Shown here: positions 39,568 to 48,962 of the stretch, one piece after another
How the letters are laid out: every line of letters begins with the position of its first letter
Numbering within the stretch: the first letter of the stretch is position 1
Assembly (NCBI RefSeq): GCF_015773195.1
Contig: NZ_JADWYK010000018.1
Location: 26,349 to 90,348, forward strand
Source: Hymenobacter guriensis
GTDB taxonomy: Bacteria > Bacteroidota > Bacteroidia > Cytophagales > Hymenobacteraceae
Direction of reading: 5' to 3'
Length of the DNA stretch: 64,000 nucleotides
Program-made: the position numbers and the translations under genes
Notes under the pieces: model-generated
Told to the model about the DNA's origin: nothing
What the model saw: the letters and a program-made list of their open reading frames with translations, nothing else
Database searches by the model: none

Positions 39568-41862
39568 ATGGCGTTTGACTTAGAAATGATCAAGGCCGTG
39601 TACGCCAACATGGGTTCCCGCATTGAGGCGGCCCGTGCTGCCGTCGGCCGTCCGCTCACCCTGACGGAAAAAATCCTGTACGCTCACCTGTACGGCGGCT
39701 CTGTTTCGCAGGCATATGAGCGGGGCGTTTCCTACGTCGATTTCGCGCCCGACCGGGTAGCCATGCAGGACGCCACCGCCCAGATGGCCCTGCTGCAGTT
39801 CATGCAGGCCGGTAAGGCCCAGGCCGCCGTGCCCAGCACCGTGCACTGCGACCACCTGATTCAGGCCAAAGAAGGTGCCGACCAGGATCTGGCCATTGCC
39901 AACTCCGAAAACAAGGAAGTGTATGACTTCCTGGCGTCGGTTTCCAATAAATACGGCATCGGCTTCTGGAAGCCCGGCGCCGGCATCATTCACCAGGTAG
40001 TGCTCGAAAACTACGCCTTCCCCGGCGGTATGATGATCGGCACGGACTCCCACACGCCCAACGCGGGCGGCCTCGGCATGATTGCCATTGGCGTAGGCGG
40101 CGCCGATGCCGTGGACGTAATGGCCGGCATGGCCTGGGAGTTGAAGTTTCCGAAAGTAATCGGCGTGAAGCTAACCGGCTCGATGAGCGGCTGGACTTCG
40201 GCCAAGGACGTGATTCTGAAAGTAGCCGGTATTCTGACGGTGAAAGGCGGCACCGGCGCTATCGTAGAGTACTTCGGTGAAGGTGCCAACTCCCTCTCGG
40301 CCACCGGCAAAGGCACCATCTGCAACATGGGCGCCGAAATCGGGGCTACCACTTCGGTGTTCAGCTACGATGAGAAGATGGGCGACTACCTGCGTGGCAC
40401 CGGCCGCGCCGAAATTGCCGATCTGGCCGCTGGCGTAGCCGCTCACCTGCGCGCCGACGACGAAGTGTACGCCAACCCCGAGGCATTCTACGATCAACTC
40501 ATCGAAATCAACCTCTCGGAGCTGGAGCCCTACGTGAACGGCCCGTTCACGCCGGACGCCGCCTGGCCGATTTCGCAGTTCGCCGCCGCCGTAAAAGAGC
40601 ACGGCTGGCCCGAGAAGCTGGAAGTAGGCCTGATTGGCTCCTGCACCAACTCTTCCTACGAGGACATTACCCGCTCGGCTTCGATTGCCAAGCAGGCCGT
40701 GGACAAAGGCATTACCGTGCAGGCTGAGTTCACCGTGACGCCCGGCTCGGAGCTGGTGCGCTACACCGTGGAGCGCGACGGGCTGCTCGACACCTTCGCC
40801 CAGATGGGCGGCGTGGTGCTGGCCAACGCCTGTGGTCCGTGCATTGGCCAGTGGGCCCGCCACACCGACGACCCCAAGCGCCGCAACTCCATCATCACGA
40901 GCTTCAACCGCAACTTTGCCAAGCGCAACGACGGCAACCCGAACACTCACGCTTTCGTGGCCTCGCCCGAAATTGTGACGGCCTTCGCCATTGCCGGCGA
41001 CCTAACCTTCAACCCCCTTACTGACACACTGACCGGCAAAGACGGCCAGCAAGTGCGCTTCGACGAGCCTCAGGGCATTGAGCTGCCCCCGCGCGGCTTC
41101 GCCGTGGAGGATGCCGGCTTCCAGGCGCCCGCCGAGGATGGCTCGGGTGTGCAGGTGCTGGTAGCAGAAACCTCCGACCGCCTGCAGCTGCTCGACCCCT
41201 TCAAGCCCTGGGAAGGCACCGACCTGCACGGGTTGCGCCTGCTCATCAAGGCCCAGGGCAAGTGCACCACTGACCACATTTCGATGGCCGGCCCTTGGCT
41301 CAAGTACCGTGGCCACCTCGACAACATCTCCAATAACATGCTTATCGGGGCTACCAACGCCTTCAACGGCGAAGCCAACTCCGTGAAGGATGCCCTGACC
41401 TCGGGCACGCCCTACGGCACTGTGCCGCAGGTAGCCCGCAACCTCAAGGCCCAGGGCATCGGGTCGATTGTGGTAGGGGATGAGAACTACGGCGAAGGTT
41501 CGTCTCGGGAGCATGCTGCTATGGAGCCTCGCCACCTGGGCGTGCGCGCCGTGCTGGTGAAGTCGTTTGCTCGCATCCACGAAACCAACCTCAAGAAGCA
41601 GGGTATGCTGGCGCTGACCTTCGCCAACAAGGCCGACTACGACCTGATTGAGGAGGACGATACCTTCGACATCCTCGGCCTGACTTCCTTCACGCCCGGT
41701 CAGCCCCTGCAGATCCGTCTGCACCACGCCGATGGCGACACGGACCTCATCACGGTGAACCACACCTACAACGAGGGCCAGATTGAGTGGTTTAAAGCCG
41801 GCTCGGCCCTGAACCTGATTCGTCTGAAAGAATCCGGCGAAGCGCAGTTGTCGCAGAAGTAA
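39568..41862 (+). CDS. acnA: Aconitate hydratase (mitochondrial-type)
   Basis: A 764-aa [4Fe-4S] TCA-cycle enzyme that isomerises citrate to isocitrate. Cluster ligands: Cys in 'LIGSCTNSSYED' (near 358) and the pair in 'ANACGPCIGQW' (near 421-424). 'TVHCDHLIQAKEGADQDL', 'IGTDSHTPNAGGLGMIAIGVGGADAVDVM' taken in parts, and the swivel-domain 'NYGEGSSREHAAMEPRHLG' are all diagnostic. The length fits the mitochondrial-type group rather than the longer IRP1-like AcnA of enterobacteria. It is monocistronic, with its own promoter and terminator. Confidence 0.97.
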   Translation: MAFDLEMIKAVYANMGSRIEAARAAVGRPLTLTEKILYAHLYGGSVSQAYERGVSYVDFAPDRVAMQDATAQMALLQFMQAGKAQAAVPSTVHCDHLIQAKEGADQDLAIANSENKEVYDFLASVSNKYGIGFWKPGAGIIHQVVLENYAFPGGMMIGTDSHTPNAGGLGMIAIGVGGADAVDVMAGMAWELKFPKVIGVKLTGSMSGWTSAKDVILKVAGILTVKGGTGAIVEYFGEGANSLSATGKGTICNMGAEIGATTSVFSYDEKMGDYLRGTGRAEIADLAAGVAAHLRADDEVYANPEAFYDQLIEINLSELEPYVNGPFTPDAAWPISQFAAAVKEHGWPEKLEVGLIGSCTNSSYEDITRSASIAKQAVDKGITVQAEFTVTPGSELVRYTVERDGLLDTFAQMGGVVLANACGPCIGQWARHTDDPKRRNSIITSFNRNFAKRNDGNPNTHAFVASPEIVTAFAIAGDLTFNPLTDTLTGKDGQQVRFDEPQGIELPPRGFAVEDAGFQAPAEDGSGVQVLVAETSDRLQLLDPFKPWEGTDLHGLRLLIKAQGKCTTDHISMAGPWLKYRGHLDNISNNMLIGATNAFNGEANSVKDALTSGTPYGTVPQVARNLKAQGIGSIVVGDENYGEGSSREHAAMEPRHLGVRAVLVKSFARIHETNLKKQGMLALTFANKADYDLIEEDDTFDILGLTSFTPGQPLQIRLHHADGDTDLITVNHTYNEGQIEWFKAGSALNLIRLKESGEAQLSQK

Positions 41863-41887
41863 TTTCTGCCGGCTTCGGCTGATAACT

Positions 41888-41925
41888 AAAACGGCCGCTT
41901 CTCCACTGGGGGAAGCGGCCGTTTT
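41888..41925 (+). terminator. Terminator of the aconitase gene
   Basis: A perfect 14-bp stem (AAAACGGCCGCTTC and complement) with a 10-nt loop and then a T6 run. It is almost the same in sequence as the terminator at 42520-42557. Confidence 0.9.
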
Positions 41926-42001
41926 TTGTTTGTAAAAGCTGCAACTTTCTATTGCATAATGGGCTCACCCTAAGCGAGGCATTTGCAACCAACTGTAGTA
42001 T

Positions 42002-42469
42002 ATGAAACACATCTTTACCCTGACGCTAAGTGCGCTGACCAGCCTGGCTCTGCACAGCTGCATTCCCTGTGATGGCGACATGGAACCGTGCGCAAACACG
42101 CCTATTCCAGTTACCAGCCTGGAAAAGGAATACGGCTGCACGAATACGCCCAGACAACTCAGCGTTGCTTTGTCACAGACGTACACTATCATCCGCTCTC
42201 AGGCTGAGTTCGAGCAGCAGGTAACCGGGGAGTGCCGCCCGCAGATTGACTTTACGAAGTATGACTTGGTAATTGGCAACCAAGGCTCAACAAGTGGTAG
42301 CTCCACCATTACTTATAGCTACCAGCGCGAGTGCGAAACGGGGCAGCTACAGCTATCAGTACTGTTTACCCCTGGCATGACGAATGATGCCCCCATTCTA
42401 ACCTATCACGCGCTGGTTCCCAAACTGGCTCCGACCGAAACGGTGTCGGTGCGGGTCGATATGAAGTAA
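42002..42469 (+). CDS. Cys-rich lipoprotein, unknown (155 aa)
   Basis: The lipobox signal ends LALHSC (Cys near 19). Another five Cys follow (IPCDGD, EPCANT, YGCTNT, GECRPQ, RECETG), so disulfides are likely. 'YTIIRSQAEFEQQV' and 'FTKYDLVIGNQGST' recall small Bacteroidota lipoproteins in which an inhibitor-like beta fold follows. The function is not known. It lies 140 bp after aconitase behind a terminator, so it is independently expressed. Confidence 0.65.
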   Translation: MKHIFTLTLSALTSLALHSCIPCDGDMEPCANTPIPVTSLEKEYGCTNTPRQLSVALSQTYTIIRSQAEFEQQVTGECRPQIDFTKYDLVIGNQGSTSGSSTITYSYQRECETGQLQLSVLFTPGMTNDAPILTYHALVPKLAPTETVSVRVDMK

Positions 42470-42519
42470 AGCATCAGACTGAATTCGCCCGGACTTAGCC
42501 TGCTTTAGTTAGCAGTTAG

Positions 42520-42557
42520 AACGGCCGCTTCTCCAACAGGGGAGGCGGCCGTTTTTT
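42520..42557 (+). terminator. Terminator of the Cys-rich lipoprotein gene
   Basis: The stem AACGGCCGCTTCTCC pairs with GGGGAGGCGGCCGTT (one wobble and one mismatch), followed by T6. It is nearly a copy of the preceding aconitase terminator. Confidence 0.85.
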
Positions 42558-42609
42558 ATGGAATCTATTCAAAGCTGACATCTGGTAGCTGAGTATTCCA
42601 TTCAATGTT

Positions 42610-43548
42610 ATGATGAAGTGTTACCTAATGAGTTTTCTATTGCTTATCAGTGGGTTTTCGGGCATGGCTCAGGGCGTCGTACGGGGCGTGGTACGCTATA
42701 AGAAAAGCCCTGTGACATATGCAACAGTTATAGTTACCGGAACACATACGGGAGCCCCAACAGATGCTGAAGGTGCTTTTGCCATAGAAATTGCGCAGGA
42801 CACGGCTACGCTGCAGATTAGCGCAATAGGATTTGTTTGGCAGAAAGTGAAAGTAGCTGCGGGCGACACGCTACAGGTACAGCTCAAAGAAGCATGTATG
42901 TGGGATGATCATGTAAACTTCGACGTCTTGCAAATTGGTCTTTCTGGCGGGGCAAAGTATACGCCGCTGGGAGGAAAATGCAGCTACAGTAATTTCCCTC
43001 TTTTTAACAACCAGTATTCGGATGTGACACTTGAGTTGGCAGCCGAGTACCAAACAAACCACCAGCATACCAATCAAGTAGCGGAATTCGAGGTTGGGGT
43101 GGGCCATCTGATTGCCCCTTGCAACTGGCCCGCCGTCGGCGTTGCCTTGAACTATGCGTTGGTAGAAACGCCCCAGTTTCAATTCGAGCGCCGAATGCTG
43201 ACGATTAATTCTACCGGGTTTTATGTCGGTTACAACCAAGTTCCGGTTTCGCTAGGCTTAGGCGCCGCTTCATATCACCTAGAAAACAGGCTAGCGGAAA
43301 GGTGGGGCATCGAAGCAGGTACCGGCTTCATAAAGCCGGGTGAAGTAGTAGATGTTGAACTGACGACTAAGCTGGCTTGGTGGCAGCAGTACTGGCAATG
43401 GAGCAGTGCGCTTACTATTCATAAGAGGCCGTTTTCGGCGAGTATTGCTTATAAACAACTGGGCCGGTTCTATCATGAAATAGGCTTCCAGCTGAGTGTC
43501 AGTTTCAGAAACCCCAGGATTAAGTTTGGCTCTAAAACCGAAGAATAG
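42610..43548 (+). CDS. Exported protein with carboxypeptidase-regulatory-like domain and beta-barrel-like part
   Basis: A 312-aa protein whose signal peptide ends at GMAQ. Residues 21-95 form a CarboxypepD_reg-like domain ('GVVRGVVRYKKSPVTYATVIVTG', 'GAPTDAEGAFAIEI', 'LQISAIGFVWQKVKV'), common in T9SS- and TonB-linked outer-membrane proteins. The rest has amphipathic aromatic strands ('WWQQYWQWSSALTIHKRPFSASIAY', ending 'GFQLSVSFRNPRIKFG') that look like a small outer-membrane barrel. The role is unknown. GC is lower than its neighbours. Confidence 0.68.
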   Translation: MMKCYLMSFLLLISGFSGMAQGVVRGVVRYKKSPVTYATVIVTGTHTGAPTDAEGAFAIEIAQDTATLQISAIGFVWQKVKVAAGDTLQVQLKEACMWDDHVNFDVLQIGLSGGAKYTPLGGKCSYSNFPLFNNQYSDVTLELAAEYQTNHQHTNQVAEFEVGVGHLIAPCNWPAVGVALNYALVETPQFQFERRMLTINSTGFYVGYNQVPVSLGLGAASYHLENRLAERWGIEAGTGFIKPGEVVDVELTTKLAWWQQYWQWSSALTIHKRPFSASIAYKQLGRFYHEIGFQLSVSFRNPRIKFGSKTEE

Positions 43549-43652
43549 ATGGGGTGGCTTGGGCTTTTGCTGGCAATTACTGACTCATACCAGGAAGCAG
43601 CAGCTCGTCATTTACCTTTACTTGTCTGTTGTATCTTGTAGAAGCATTCCCT

Positions 43653-44621
43653 GTGTCCTTCCTCCGCGTTTCCCACCTCAGCCTGCACGAAGTCACCCAC
43701 CAGGCCCTGACGGACGTCAGCTTTACGCTGGCGGAAGGCCGGCGGCTGGCGGTGGCCGGCGAAACCGGGGCCGGCAAAAGCACCTTGCTGCAAAGCATTG
43801 CCGGCCTGATTCAACCTACGGGCGGAGAAATATGGCTGGAGGAGCGCCGCGTGAAGGGGCCGCAGGAGCAGTTGATGCCCGGGCATGACGGCATAGCCTA
43901 CCTCTCGCAGCACTCCGAGCTACCCAAGTTTTTGCGGGTAGAGCAGGTGCTGCGCTACGCCAGCACGCTGCCGGCGGCGGAGGCTCAGGCTCTGTACCAG
44001 CTGTGCCGCATCGACCACCTGCTGCTGCGCCGCACCGATCAGGTGTCGGGTGGGGAGCGGCAGCGCATTGCCCTGGCCCGGCTGCTGCTGGCCCGCCCGC
44101 GCCTGCTGCTGCTGGATGAGCCCTTCTCCAACCTCGACCGGGGCCACAAGCAGCAGCTTCAGGTCGTGTTGCACGATGTAACCACGCAGCTAGGCCTCAC
44201 CACCATCCTCGTCTCCCACGACCCGCACGATACCCTGTCCTGGGCCGACGAGCTGCTGGTGCTGGAAAAAGGTGTGCTGGTGCAGCAGGCCGCCCCCGAA
44301 ACCATTTATCGGCAGCCGGTGAGTGAGTATGTGGCGGGACTTTTCGGGGAGTACAGTCTGCTGCCAGCCGCTGCTGCCCGCCGCCTCACCGGCCGAACGC
44401 ACCAGCGCGGCCGCCAGCTACTGGTGCGCCCCGAGCAGTTGCAGCTGGCGGAAGGAGGAACACCCGCGCTGGTGCAGGAAGTCCGGTTCTACGGCAGCTA
44501 CTACGAAGCGCAGCTTACGCTGGCTGGGCAGCCGGTGCGGCTGCGCACGCCGCAGGCTGGCCTGCAAGTGGGCCAAATGGTGTCGGTTGTACTGACGCCC
44601 GGGGCTGGCTGGTATGTGTAA
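43653..44621 (+). CDS. ABC transporter ATP-binding protein with C-terminal TOBE domain
   Basis: A 322-aa ATPase. The likely start is the GTG at 43653 (VSFLRVSHLSLHEVTHQAL); an in-frame TTG at 43629 exists. Walker A GETGAGKST (near 38), signature VSGGERQR (near 131), Walker B LLLLDEP (near 152) and the H-loop 'ILVSHDPHD' are intact. The C-terminal 70 residues ('LLVRPEQLQLAEGG', 'YGSYYEAQLTLAGQPV') form a TOBE domain as in MalK/PotA/FbpC-type importers. No permease or binding protein is adjacent, which is unusual for this class. The substrate is unknown. Confidence 0.88.
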   Translation: MSFLRVSHLSLHEVTHQALTDVSFTLAEGRRLAVAGETGAGKSTLLQSIAGLIQPTGGEIWLEERRVKGPQEQLMPGHDGIAYLSQHSELPKFLRVEQVLRYASTLPAAEAQALYQLCRIDHLLLRRTDQVSGGERQRIALARLLLARPRLLLLDEPFSNLDRGHKQQLQVVLHDVTTQLGLTTILVSHDPHDTLSWADELLVLEKGVLVQQAAPETIYRQPVSEYVAGLFGEYSLLPAAAARRLTGRTHQRGRQLLVRPEQLQLAEGGTPALVQEVRFYGSYYEAQLTLAGQPVRLRTPQAGLQVGQMVSVVLTPGAGWYV

Positions 44622-44748
44622 GGGCGTTTAGCCAGGCAGAGGATTCGTTGGGCTGATGGCGTAACAGCAGAGCATAACGAATGCAGGAAGCCAGTGGCGG
44701 CGCCGGCCCGCTGAAAAGGAAAGGACTGGTGCTAAACAGATAAGTCCA

Positions 44749-46647
44749 ATGATAAAATATTGCGTGTGGTTTATCCTATTCGTCCTGTTGACCGCTCGGC
44801 CCGCCGCAGCGCAGAGGCCCTTAGACAGCCTTTACCATCTGGCGCAGGCCGGCAGCCGCCCGGCGCTGGAAAGGTTAGTCCGGCTCACCCGAAGCCACAA
44901 GCAGGTGCAATATCTCATTGGTCGGCACCGCCGAAAAAGTAGCCTGGGTACATTGGCCGCAGGGAATTTACGAGATTTAGTCAGGTTTACGGCTGGAGAA
45001 AGTAAGGGTGGGGCTTCGGATTTTTCGCGTACCCATCTGACTCTGGTAAGAACTCAATTACCCAAGCTGCGATACTACCCACTTTATCAGCAATGGGGGC
45101 TGAGTGCATTGGAAACCGATTCCGGTACCGTATATCACTTGCGTAACCCGTCGGTCAGTAGCATAGTCCTCAAGCCCAAATCCATGCCCGATCTGCTGTT
45201 CCACCAACCCGGCAGCGCGCAACTCGATTCGCTCTGGCAAGCCAACAGTCCATTGGTGCTGCGCGAACTGCCCCGGTATATGTATGTGCGCCGGCACCAA
45301 GGCTTCGTCTGGACGCAGGATATAGTCAAGTTTATGGAGCAGGCCACTGGCCTGCAGGTAGGGGTTCAAAACTATAGGGCTGATACGGTCTATTCGCTGG
45401 CATACGACTATTACGATGTAGCCCTCCGTAACTACACCGTGTTCTGGGCCCGGCACTATCAGGAGTTTCACTGGAACCAGCACTTGGCTCGTTTTGAGGC
45501 ACCTGCTTTGGCGGTGCACACCCGCGCACCCGTACAACAGCTCTTGGACCAGATTGCCAGCCCTGATTCCAGTGTTGCTTTTCGGGCGTATACTACATTC
45601 ATCGAGCAGGATATTCAGCTGCCCTGGGCCTACCGGGGGTTAGCGGGAAGTGAATCTGTTCCTAACCAAAGTCTGCCAACCTTCTGGGAAAGATTTGTAG
45701 CGGGCAAGCAGGCGTTACGCTCTTATCTGTTGACAACTGGCCTGCCATTGAATCTGCCGCCCATATTGGCGGCGCAAAGTCGGCAACTACTACTGCCGCT
45801 GCCGTTCGGGCAGCGGTACCGCCTGGAAAATCAAATCATACAGGCGCTGACTCCCGAAACTGTGACGGCATTTGAGCTGCTGATGCTGGACTATGAGCAG
45901 AACAAGCCGGCGCAGGAATCGGTAGGGCGTATTCTGGATGTGCTGTATTCCCGCCATTGGCCCCGCATCATGACCGATAAAACGCTGCTGGCGTTGTACC
46001 TGAAAAAGGTGCGCGTGTACAACGCTTTGGGGATTGTAGGGAGTAGTCGGTATGTCGTTTTCAAGTTGGATAAGCTAAACGGTCCGGTCCGGCGGGCTAT
46101 ACGCGCCGTTCGGGCTACTACCCCAGACGCCGACGTGCGCGAAATAGCCCGGACGGTTTTACGGCCCCACTGGCGCTATGAGTCGCGGCGTACGTTCAAC
46201 CTGGTGCGGGCCAGCTCCCGCCCGGCGGTAGCGTACAACCCGGACAGCCTGCGTCAGCTGCTGCAGGAGCAGGGCCTGGCGCTGTACACAGCCGGAAAGC
46301 TGGACTTAGCCCGCGCAGATACCGCTCTGAAGTATGACGCCCCGCTCGGGTTTGTCGGCGGTTATTCGCCGCGGACTACCACGTTAGAGCCCCTGATCAG
46401 GCTGCTGGAAACGGAGTTTCGAACTGACCTGGGCTTTGGCCCCGCATTCGGCGACTGGCGCGTATCGCAATCTGCCTCGGTGGTGCATCGGGCGCGGGCG
46501 TGGCGCAGATACCTGCGGCAGCAAGGGCTAGTGGCCCGGGATACGGCTCCAATTTCCTTCGTGCAGGAAAATGATTTCCATAGCCGGACCAAGCACAGCC
46601 CGCTGAAAAGAAAGCTCAAACTATTGTGGTACCGGCTGAAGCACTAG
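44749..46647 (+). CDS. Large secreted protein of unknown function (632 aa)
   Basis: The signal peptide (MIKYCVWFILFVLLTARPAAAQ) is followed by about 600 residues of helical, Arg/Tyr/Leu-rich sequence with no recognised motif. Distinctive points are 'SHKQVQYLIGRHRRKSS', 'LPRYMYVRRHQGFVWTQDIVKF', 'RYRLENQIIQALTPETVTAFELLMLDYEQN' split over helices, and a strongly basic end 'KRKLKLLWYRLKH'. A HEAT-like helical array is conceivable from the spacing of Leu-rich helices. The location is probably periplasmic. No homologue comes to mind. Confidence 0.65.
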   Translation: MIKYCVWFILFVLLTARPAAAQRPLDSLYHLAQAGSRPALERLVRLTRSHKQVQYLIGRHRRKSSLGTLAAGNLRDLVRFTAGESKGGASDFSRTHLTLVRTQLPKLRYYPLYQQWGLSALETDSGTVYHLRNPSVSSIVLKPKSMPDLLFHQPGSAQLDSLWQANSPLVLRELPRYMYVRRHQGFVWTQDIVKFMEQATGLQVGVQNYRADTVYSLAYDYYDVALRNYTVFWARHYQEFHWNQHLARFEAPALAVHTRAPVQQLLDQIASPDSSVAFRAYTTFIEQDIQLPWAYRGLAGSESVPNQSLPTFWERFVAGKQALRSYLLTTGLPLNLPPILAAQSRQLLLPLPFGQRYRLENQIIQALTPETVTAFELLMLDYEQNKPAQESVGRILDVLYSRHWPRIMTDKTLLALYLKKVRVYNALGIVGSSRYVVFKLDKLNGPVRRAIRAVRATTPDADVREIARTVLRPHWRYESRRTFNLVRASSRPAVAYNPDSLRQLLQEQGLALYTAGKLDLARADTALKYDAPLGFVGGYSPRTTTLEPLIRLLETEFRTDLGFGPAFGDWRVSQSASVVHRARAWRRYLRQQGLVARDTAPISFVQENDFHSRTKHSPLKRKLKLLWYRLKH

Positions 46648-46788
46648 CCTGCAAGCTGTTCAGCAGGCAGAAGCTTGTCCGCACTGTGCAACGTAAAGGA
46701 AGCAGGGTGAGAATATGAAGTAACCGGCGGCCAACGGCGGATTACGCTAGTTTTGCGGGCCGTATAGACGTGCTTCTACTTTTCCTGC

Positions 46789-48780
46789 ATGAAAACAGGC
46801 ATACTCCTGACCGTATTGTTATTGTCCACCGCAGCCAGCCGGGCGCAGGTCCCTGCCGCACCGGACACGGCCCGGGCCCTGCCCGAAGTCACGGTGACGT
46901 ACCGGGCGGCGGCCCGCACGCCCGTCACGTTTCTGAACCTGAGCGGCCGGGCGCTGGCTGCCCGCAACGTAGGGCAGGAGCCGTCGTTTCTGCTGACGGA
47001 AACGCCCGCCGTGACGGCCTACTCCGATGCGGGCAGCACCCAGGGCTACGCCTACTTCCGCCTGCGCGGTATCGACCAGACGCGCATCAACACCACCTTG
47101 GACGGGGTACCGCTGAATGAGCCCGAAGACCAAGGTGCTTATTTCTCCAACTATCCTGACCTGTTTACCTCCCTGAGTGGGCTGCAGCTGCAGCGGGGCG
47201 TAGGTACCACCCAGAACGGCGCGGCCAGCTACGGGGGCAGTCTGCAGCTATTCTCCGCTTCCCTGCTCGACTCGGCCCGGGCTACGTTAGGGGCGGGCTA
47301 CGGCTCCTTCGGCAGCTACCGGCTGTTTGCGGAAGCGGCCAGCGGGCGGCGCGGGCGCGTAGCTGGCTACGCGCGGGCTTCGCAGGTGCACTCCGACGGC
47401 TACAAGGACCGCTCGGCTAATACCTCCCGCTCGGTGTACGTGAGCGGGGGCTTGTTCTATGACAAGACCAACTGGAAGCTGAGCGTGCTGGCCGGGCAGC
47501 AGCGCAACCAGCTGGCCTGGCTGGCTGTGCCCGACTCGGTGCTGCGCGAAGACCGCCGCGCCAACGCCAACGGACCCGAAGACGATTTGTTCCGGCAGGC
47601 ACTGGTGCAGCTGCAGAACCAGTGGCACCCTACGGCCCACGCCGAGGTCAGCACCAGCGTGTATGCCTCGAGCCTGCGCGGAGGCTACGACTTCGACCTG
47701 AACAACTTCCTGGGGTTGCCCTCTACGAACGAAATGTACCGCTACGATTTCCGCTCGGGGCTGCTGGGCGCTTTCAGCACTTACACGCACCGCGGTAGCC
47801 GGCTAACGTGGTCGGCGGGCGTAAACCTGAATACGTACCAGCGCCGCCACCTGGGCAGCGAGCGGACGGTGGGCGAGCTGTACCGCAATACGGGCTATAA
47901 GCGCGAGGGCAGCGCCTTTGGCAAGCTGGAGTATCGCGCCGGACTGCTCACGCTCTTTACCGATGTGCAGGCCCGCGCCGTGCGGTTTCGCTACGCGGGC
48001 GACGTGCCGTTGGCGCCGCTGTCCTGGCAGTTTATCAGCCCCAAAGCCGGCCTAAGCCTGGCCCTCACCGACCGCACCACGCTGTACTACAGCTGGGGCC
48101 GCACCGGCCGGGAGCCCACACGCAACGACATGTTCGGGGGCAACGACAACCTCTCGGTCGACGAAGACGGACAGCTTCTACTCTACAGTACCCGCGCCGA
48201 GTACGTGCAGGACCACGAGCTGGGCCTGCGCTACCAAAGTCCCCGGCTGGAGGGCAGCGTGAATGCCTACTACATGGATTTCCGCAACGAGATAGTGCTG
48301 AACGGCAAGCTGGGTCCCAACGGGCTGGCCCTGACCGATAACGTGGAGCGCAGCTACCGGAGCGGCCTGGAAGCCACGGTGCGCTACCAGCTCACGCCCC
48401 GGGTTTTTCTGCTGAACAACTCCGCCTTCAACTACAGCCGCATCCGGGAGCAAACGGAAACCTTTCGGCCCATTCTCACGCCCGCCGTCCTGCTGAACCA
48501 GGAAGTTGCGTACGCCATTGGCCCCTGGCAGCTGGCCCTTACCGGCCGCTACCAAAGCCGCTCCTACCTGGATTTTGCCAACTCCGCCACCATTGCGGGC
48601 TACGTGCTGCTGAATGCCCGGGCGCAGTATGCCTGGCGCCAGTGGGAGTTTACGCTCTTCGGCAACAACCTCACCAATGCTAAATATTTCAACAATGGCA
48701 CCGTAGAGGCCGATGGCACCCGCAAGTATTTCGTGCAGGCCCCGACGAATGTGTATTTGGACGTGAAGCTGCGCCTGTAG
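46789..48780 (+). CDS. TonB-dependent outer-membrane receptor
   Basis: A 663-aa receptor. The signal peptide ends at SRAQ. The TonB-box-like 'LPEVTVTYRAA' is followed by a plug domain ('LTETPAVTAYSDAGSTQGYAYFRLRGIDQTRINTTLDGVPLNEP' in parts: LRGIDQTRIN, GVPLNEPE). The barrel ends 'FVQAPTNVYLDVKLRL' with a hydrophobic C terminus. It is shorter than SusC-type receptors (about 1000 aa) and lacks the SusC N-terminal extension, so it resembles cofactor/siderophore receptors. The next gene (48963) codes for NadR, so nicotinamide riboside or a related vitamin is the likely ligand; this is inferred from context only. Confidence 0.93.
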   Translation: MKTGILLTVLLLSTAASRAQVPAAPDTARALPEVTVTYRAAARTPVTFLNLSGRALAARNVGQEPSFLLTETPAVTAYSDAGSTQGYAYFRLRGIDQTRINTTLDGVPLNEPEDQGAYFSNYPDLFTSLSGLQLQRGVGTTQNGAASYGGSLQLFSASLLDSARATLGAGYGSFGSYRLFAEAASGRRGRVAGYARASQVHSDGYKDRSANTSRSVYVSGGLFYDKTNWKLSVLAGQQRNQLAWLAVPDSVLREDRRANANGPEDDLFRQALVQLQNQWHPTAHAEVSTSVYASSLRGGYDFDLNNFLGLPSTNEMYRYDFRSGLLGAFSTYTHRGSRLTWSAGVNLNTYQRRHLGSERTVGELYRNTGYKREGSAFGKLEYRAGLLTLFTDVQARAVRFRYAGDVPLAPLSWQFISPKAGLSLALTDRTTLYYSWGRTGREPTRNDMFGGNDNLSVDEDGQLLLYSTRAEYVQDHELGLRYQSPRLEGSVNAYYMDFRNEIVLNGKLGPNGLALTDNVERSYRSGLEATVRYQLTPRVFLLNNSAFNYSRIREQTETFRPILTPAVLLNQEVAYAIGPWQLALTGRYQSRSYLDFANSATIAGYVLLNARAQYAWRQWEFTLFGNNLTNAKYFNNGTVEADGTRKYFVQAPTNVYLDVKLRL

Positions 48781-48797
48781 TATAGATAATAAAGAAA

Positions 48798-48897
48798 GTC
48801 ATGCTGAGCCTGCCGAAGTATCTCTACTGCTTCGTTGAATAGTGCTTAACGGAGTGGAAAAGATGCTTCTACAGGTGGCCGCCAGATGAAGTATGAC
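48798..48897. repeat. Palindromic dispersed repeat, copy 2
   Basis: A 100-bp element starting GTCATGCTGAGCC and ending GATGAAGTATGAC. The ends are inverted relatives of each other with decay in the middle. It shares GCCAGAT-x-x-AG-x-ATGACG and TCTCTAC-x-GCTTCGTTG-like blocks with the element at 18019-18135, so both belong to one family. It lies between the TonB receptor and nadR. Confidence 0.65.
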
Positions 48898-48962
48898 GTT
48901 CAATTACAGCTCTATGCCGCTTTCCATAGTATTTCCAGTAGCCATCTAGAATCCCGTTTGCT

